Shown here piece after piece: positions 5,730-8,517 of a stretch of 8,517 nucleotides of DNA. Made by a program: the position numbers and the translations under genes. The DNA is taken from contig JAHYZZ010000030.1 in NCBI GenBank assembly GCA_019424135.1, forward strand, positions 1-8,517. Reading direction: 5' to 3'. The stretch comes from Lachnospiraceae bacterium (GTDB lineage: Bacteria > Bacillota > Clostridia > Lachnospirales > Lachnospiraceae). Below the pieces are notes generated by a model that searched no databases, had not been told where the DNA came from, and saw nothing but the letters and a program-made list of their open reading frames with translations. Positions within the stretch are counted from its first letter, which is position 1; each line of letters begins with the position of its first letter.

Positions 5730-7214
5730 CTAGCCCAGCAGAGCGCGCACCATGTCTGCATCGAAAAGAACAGATTTTACATGATCTACCTCAATCTGAT
5801 ATAAGGCATTGGCAGCCAGATGCTCAGCAGCCTGTTCCAGGTCTCGGATTCCGCTGGTTTCTTTATGAAGGTCAATGACTGCATCCAGCCCATCCTTTGT
5901 CAGCGTACATTCCTTTTCCTGCATTCCGATTCTCTTAAGCACCTTAGGCAGTGCATATTTTGAGAAAATCACCTTCTTTTCTTCCGGTGTATAATCGGGG
6001 ATCTCAATCACTGCAAACCGTGACATCAAAGGTGCACTGATCTGATCCTTATCATTGGCGGTGGCGATTGGATACACGCCAACGGTCGGAATCATACACT
6101 CAATATAATTATCCGTAAATCCCAGATTATCAAGCAGTGTTAAAAGTACGTCTGCAGGATTTCCGTTCCCCTTGCCGGCCGCTGCTTTATCAAGCTCATT
6201 GATGATAAATACCAGATTCGATTCTCCTGCCATAGAAAAGGCATCCATGATGATCCCTGGTTTCGCATTGGCATAGATCCTGGAACTTCCTGTCAGCTGC
6301 TCCGGATCATTAATCGAGCTCATATCAAGCGTCGTCCACGGAAGTTTGAGGATTCTGGCCACCGCATAGGCAATCTGCGATTTTCCGGTACCGGCCGGTC
6401 CTACCAGTAAAAGTCCATAGGCCGGCAGCGTATGGGTCCGGTTGATCTGAATAATGGTCTCAATGATCCTTTGCTTGACCTGCTCCATCCCATAAAGCTC
6501 CTCATCCAGGATCCTGCGGGCTTCCTTGGGGTCAATTGCCTGGAAATAATCACTTTTCCAGTGAATATTCATCATAATGGACAGCGCCCTCTGAGCATGA
6601 CGCCGTTCTTCCTGGGATACTTCATTGGATCTGGCTACAGCCAGGTTCCTTCTGGCCCAGAGCCGGATATTATCAGGAAGTGTCCTTCCTGCACAGTTCA
6701 TAAAGTCAGTAATACTCTGGATACTGGTCAGCTTCATGCTGTCACCCATCTCCTCTTCATCTTCATCCGGAGCCTCCTTAGACGGCGCATCACTTGAAAG
6801 CAGACGTTCGATCATAAACTGCAAAAATCCGTCTTCCGCGGACAACTTCGCCCCGCCGCCAAAGGCCATCTCCCGAATCTTATATACTGCATATCCGTCT
6901 TCTCTTACTATACCTGAAAGACGCACATTGATATGATTTTCTCCCAGCCACTTCAAGAGACTTACAAACCGTGCATCGATCTTTACAATATCCGCACTGA
7001 CCGTACCTTTTTCACTTTTAAACTCAAAAGCTGTCTTTCGGACTGGATTTGTAAAGGTACCGTTAGAATGATGTTTAAGCTGACCTTCCTGATTGTCCAG
7101 CACCAGCATTGGATGCCCGGCATTTGCCTCTGGATAACTGGAATAAAAAATTTCATATGTACATTCAGAGGTTTTTGCCTCCTCTGGTGAATTTTTAAAA
7201 TCAAAAACTGGCAT
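5730..7214 (-). CDS. Lon-like AAA+ ATPase without protease domain
   Basis: 494-residue ATPase. Residues 1-130 are an unrecognised, strand-rich domain. An acidic linker (145-157, DEDEEE) and a helical segment follow. Residues 230-494 are a AAA+ module clearly of Lon type: LYGMEQVKQRIIETI at 240, Walker A GPAGTGKS at 272-279, INDPEQLTGSSRIYANAKPG at 301-320, Walker B region LVFIINELDK at 334-343, sensor 1 IATAND at 383-388, arginine finger SRF at 398-400, sensor 2 GIRDLEQ with Arg457. It ends DMVRALLG, where Lon would continue into its Ser-Lys protease domain, which is absent. Asn339 replaces the Walker B Asp (codon AAT), while the catalytic Glu340 is kept. It probably acts as an unfoldase or remodelling ATPase, substrate unknown. 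A weak AGGAA site lies 8 nt before the ATG, 30 nt after the YfhO stop. The 90-residue protein follows in the same unit. Confidence 0.9.
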   Translation of the reverse strand: MPVFDFKNSPEEAKTSECTYEIFYSSYPEANAGHPMLVLDNQEGQLKHHSNGTFTNPVRKTAFEFKSEKGTVSADIVKIDARFVSLLKWLGENHINVRLSGIVREDGYAVYKIREMAFGGGAKLSAEDGFLQFMIERLLSSDAPSKEAPDEDEEEMGDSMKLTSIQSITDFMNCAGRTLPDNIRLWARRNLAVARSNEVSQEERRHAQRALSIMMNIHWKSDYFQAIDPKEARRILDEELYGMEQVKQRIIETIIQINRTHTLPAYGLLLVGPAGTGKSQIAYAVARILKLPWTTLDMSSINDPEQLTGSSRIYANAKPGIIMDAFSMAGESNLVFIINELDKAAAGKGNGNPADVLLTLLDNLGFTDNYIECMIPTVGVYPIATANDKDQISAPLMSRFAVIEIPDYTPEEKKVIFSKYALPKVLKRIGMQEKECTLTKDGLDAVIDLHKETSGIRDLEQAAEHLAANALYQIEVDHVKSVLFDADMVRALLG

Positions 7215-7244
7215 AATAACTGTTCCTGCTCTTTCTTTGTTTTC

Positions 7245-8517
7245 CTATAGTTTAACATAGAAATGGCGGCGGTACAATCTTCTTACCCAGTCCGCCGCCA
7301 GAATAATGCCTGCCATGCCTGTGACCGTCAGCCCGGCCATTTTTCCTTTCGCATGGTACTGAATCTCAACCTTATGCTGTCCGGACTTTACCGGTACCCC
7401 CAAGAATCCTCCATTCACCATTTCCGGCTCTTTTTCCTGGCCGTCCACCAGAACAGTAAAGCTGTCATCATACGGAATGGACGTGATCAGATAGCCATCG
7501 GTCGGTGTCGTAAAACTACCGGTAAGGCCATCCCCATCTCTGTCCAAAGAAAGGCCTGCATCCACGATCTCTCCCGTAACAGCTGCACTCCCGCCATCTA
7601 TCCTTCCGTACCAGGCCTCTACATCAGCTATTTCGTAGGAACCTTCCCCAAAAACAATCTCCAGTTCATCCACATTTTCCAGACTACATGCATAATAAAA
7701 GGTCTTGTTGTCGTTAGAATAGGCGTAACCTCTGTCCGCACTCTGTTTGTTGATCTCTCCGTTCACTGTAATCGACACGTCTGAAGACCGATGCAGATTC
7801 TTCACATCAAAACGCAAGAAGAGGTACTGATCGTTCTCTTGTCTGTCTTCCAGTGAAATCGTCTGTCTTTCTTCTCCTTTGGAAATCTCATACTTCTTTT
7901 CCAGGGATGACAGATCCGTTTCGTGCACATGGGAAGACAGTACGGTATGGTCACTTTCTCCGGCCACCGCAGTCTGAGCAAGCGCCAGTTCTTTTTCCGC
8001 CCAGGGAAGATCTTCAAAGGTCTTCCAGGAGAGAACCTGGTCCGTCACATACCCCACCGGAAGTGCACTTTCATTTTCATAAATCTCTATGTTCCCGGTC
8101 TGTCCGATTTTTTTGTATCCTTCTGGCGCCAACGTTCCACTTTCCTTTCTTACCAGAAGATATTTTACCCCCATCATGTTTAAAAAAACAGGATGATCTG
8201 TAACCTCCTGCATCAGATCATTTCTGGCTGGGCGATTCAGATGAAGGATCTCTTCCCGAAATTCCTGATACGCCTCATTTCCAATGGAAGAATAAACCGT
8301 TGTAAGATTCTGCCCGGGCACCACAGACTGATTATCCGCCGCTTTTTCCTGCTCTCTGGTTCCCCGGACCTCCATCCTGTAAAGTCCCAAATCCTTTCTT
8401 TGAATCTGCTCCATTGCTTTTTTAAGGTCGTTGTCTTGAAATTCCTTCATCCATTCTGTCTCAACCAGATTCCCTTTTGCTTCCTTTACCTGGCAGACGC
8501 ACGCCACCGACAGACAG
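7245..8517 (-). CDS. YfhO-family membrane protein, C-terminal part
   Basis: The frame is open to the right edge of the window, so the N-terminal part, where the family has its many membrane helices, is missing; about 423 residues remain. The first residues (CLSVACVC) look like the end of a membrane helix. A long extracytoplasmic region follows with MMGVKYLLVRKES, IEIYENESALPVGYV and a beta-sandwich ending in YDDSFTVLVDGQEKEP, GGFLGVPVKSGQHKVEIQY. These are characteristic of YfhO proteins. A final membrane segment (AGLTVTGMAGIILAADW) is followed by an Arg-rich cytoplasmic tail. Family members are large polytopic proteins linked to glycosylation of cell-envelope polymers in Firmicutes, with a glycosyltransferase C-like topology; the specific substrate here is unknown. 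A GTG at 8507 should not be taken as the start. The AAA+ gene begins 30 nt downstream. Confidence 0.88.
   Translation of the reverse strand, partial: CLSVACVCQVKEAKGNLVETEWMKEFQDNDLKKAMEQIQRKDLGLYRMEVRGTREQEKAADNQSVVPGQNLTTVYSSIGNEAYQEFREEILHLNRPARNDLMQEVTDHPVFLNMMGVKYLLVRKESGTLAPEGYKKIGQTGNIEIYENESALPVGYVTDQVLSWKTFEDLPWAEKELALAQTAVAGESDHTVLSSHVHETDLSSLEKKYEISKGEERQTISLEDRQENDQYLFLRFDVKNLHRSSDVSITVNGEINKQSADRGYAYSNDNKTFYYACSLENVDELEIVFGEGSYEIADVEAWYGRIDGGSAAVTGEIVDAGLSLDRDGDGLTGSFTTPTDGYLITSIPYDDSFTVLVDGQEKEPEMVNGGFLGVPVKSGQHKVEIQYHAKGKMAGLTVTGMAGIILAADWVRRLYRRHFYVKL

Noticed and set aside
5693..5761. Extended 113-residue form of the small protein from 5761.
   Set aside because: The extension overlaps the ATPase gene, is rich in Trp, Cys and Arg unlike the rest, and lacks a ribosome binding site. 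The 5692 start has GGAGG.

Overview
The window looks like chromosomal DNA of a low-to-mid GC Firmicute, most likely a Clostridia/Lachnospiraceae-type gut anaerobe. This is inferred from strong GGAGG ribosome binding sites, TTGACA-17-TAATAT promoters, an M-box riboswitch, a NifX/FKBP fusion protein and a YfhO membrane protein. No species can be named from the sequence alone. All six protein genes I trust lie on the minus strand, so transcription runs from high to low coordinates. I see no IS element, phage gene, tRNA, rRNA or CRISPR array.

In transcription order, the right end (8517-5420) holds three genes. The first is the C-terminal part of a YfhO-family membrane protein, cut by the window edge. 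Thirty bases later comes a Lon-like AAA+ ATPase that has no protease domain and carries Asn in place of the Walker B Asp. A 90-residue helical protein of unknown function follows and ends at a hairpin terminator. The next block, 5153-3475, encodes a calcineurin-like metallophosphoesterase and a NifX-like/SlyD-type FKBP fusion joined by a His/Cys-rich linker. The left part (3444-63) is one magnesium transport unit: a consensus promoter, an M-box Mg2+ riboswitch with its terminator, a further ~445 nt of unusual leader, and the P-type Mg2+ ATPase gene mgtA.

Two non-coding regions stand out. First, the mgtA leader is about 640 nt long. After the complete M-box/terminator switch it holds a 30-codon ORF with an excellent ribosome binding site. 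The end of that ORF overlaps a terminator-like hairpin and one arm of a competing structure. A second 36-codon ORF follows before mgtA. This looks like a riboswitch followed by a translation-coupled attenuator, a layered design loosely analogous to the mgtL leader of enteric bacteria but with unrelated sequence. Second, the gap 5154-5419 has a near-consensus plus-strand promoter and, about 100 nt on, a strong hairpin terminator. No plus-strand gene follows, so it probably encodes an orphan small RNA of about 135 nt.
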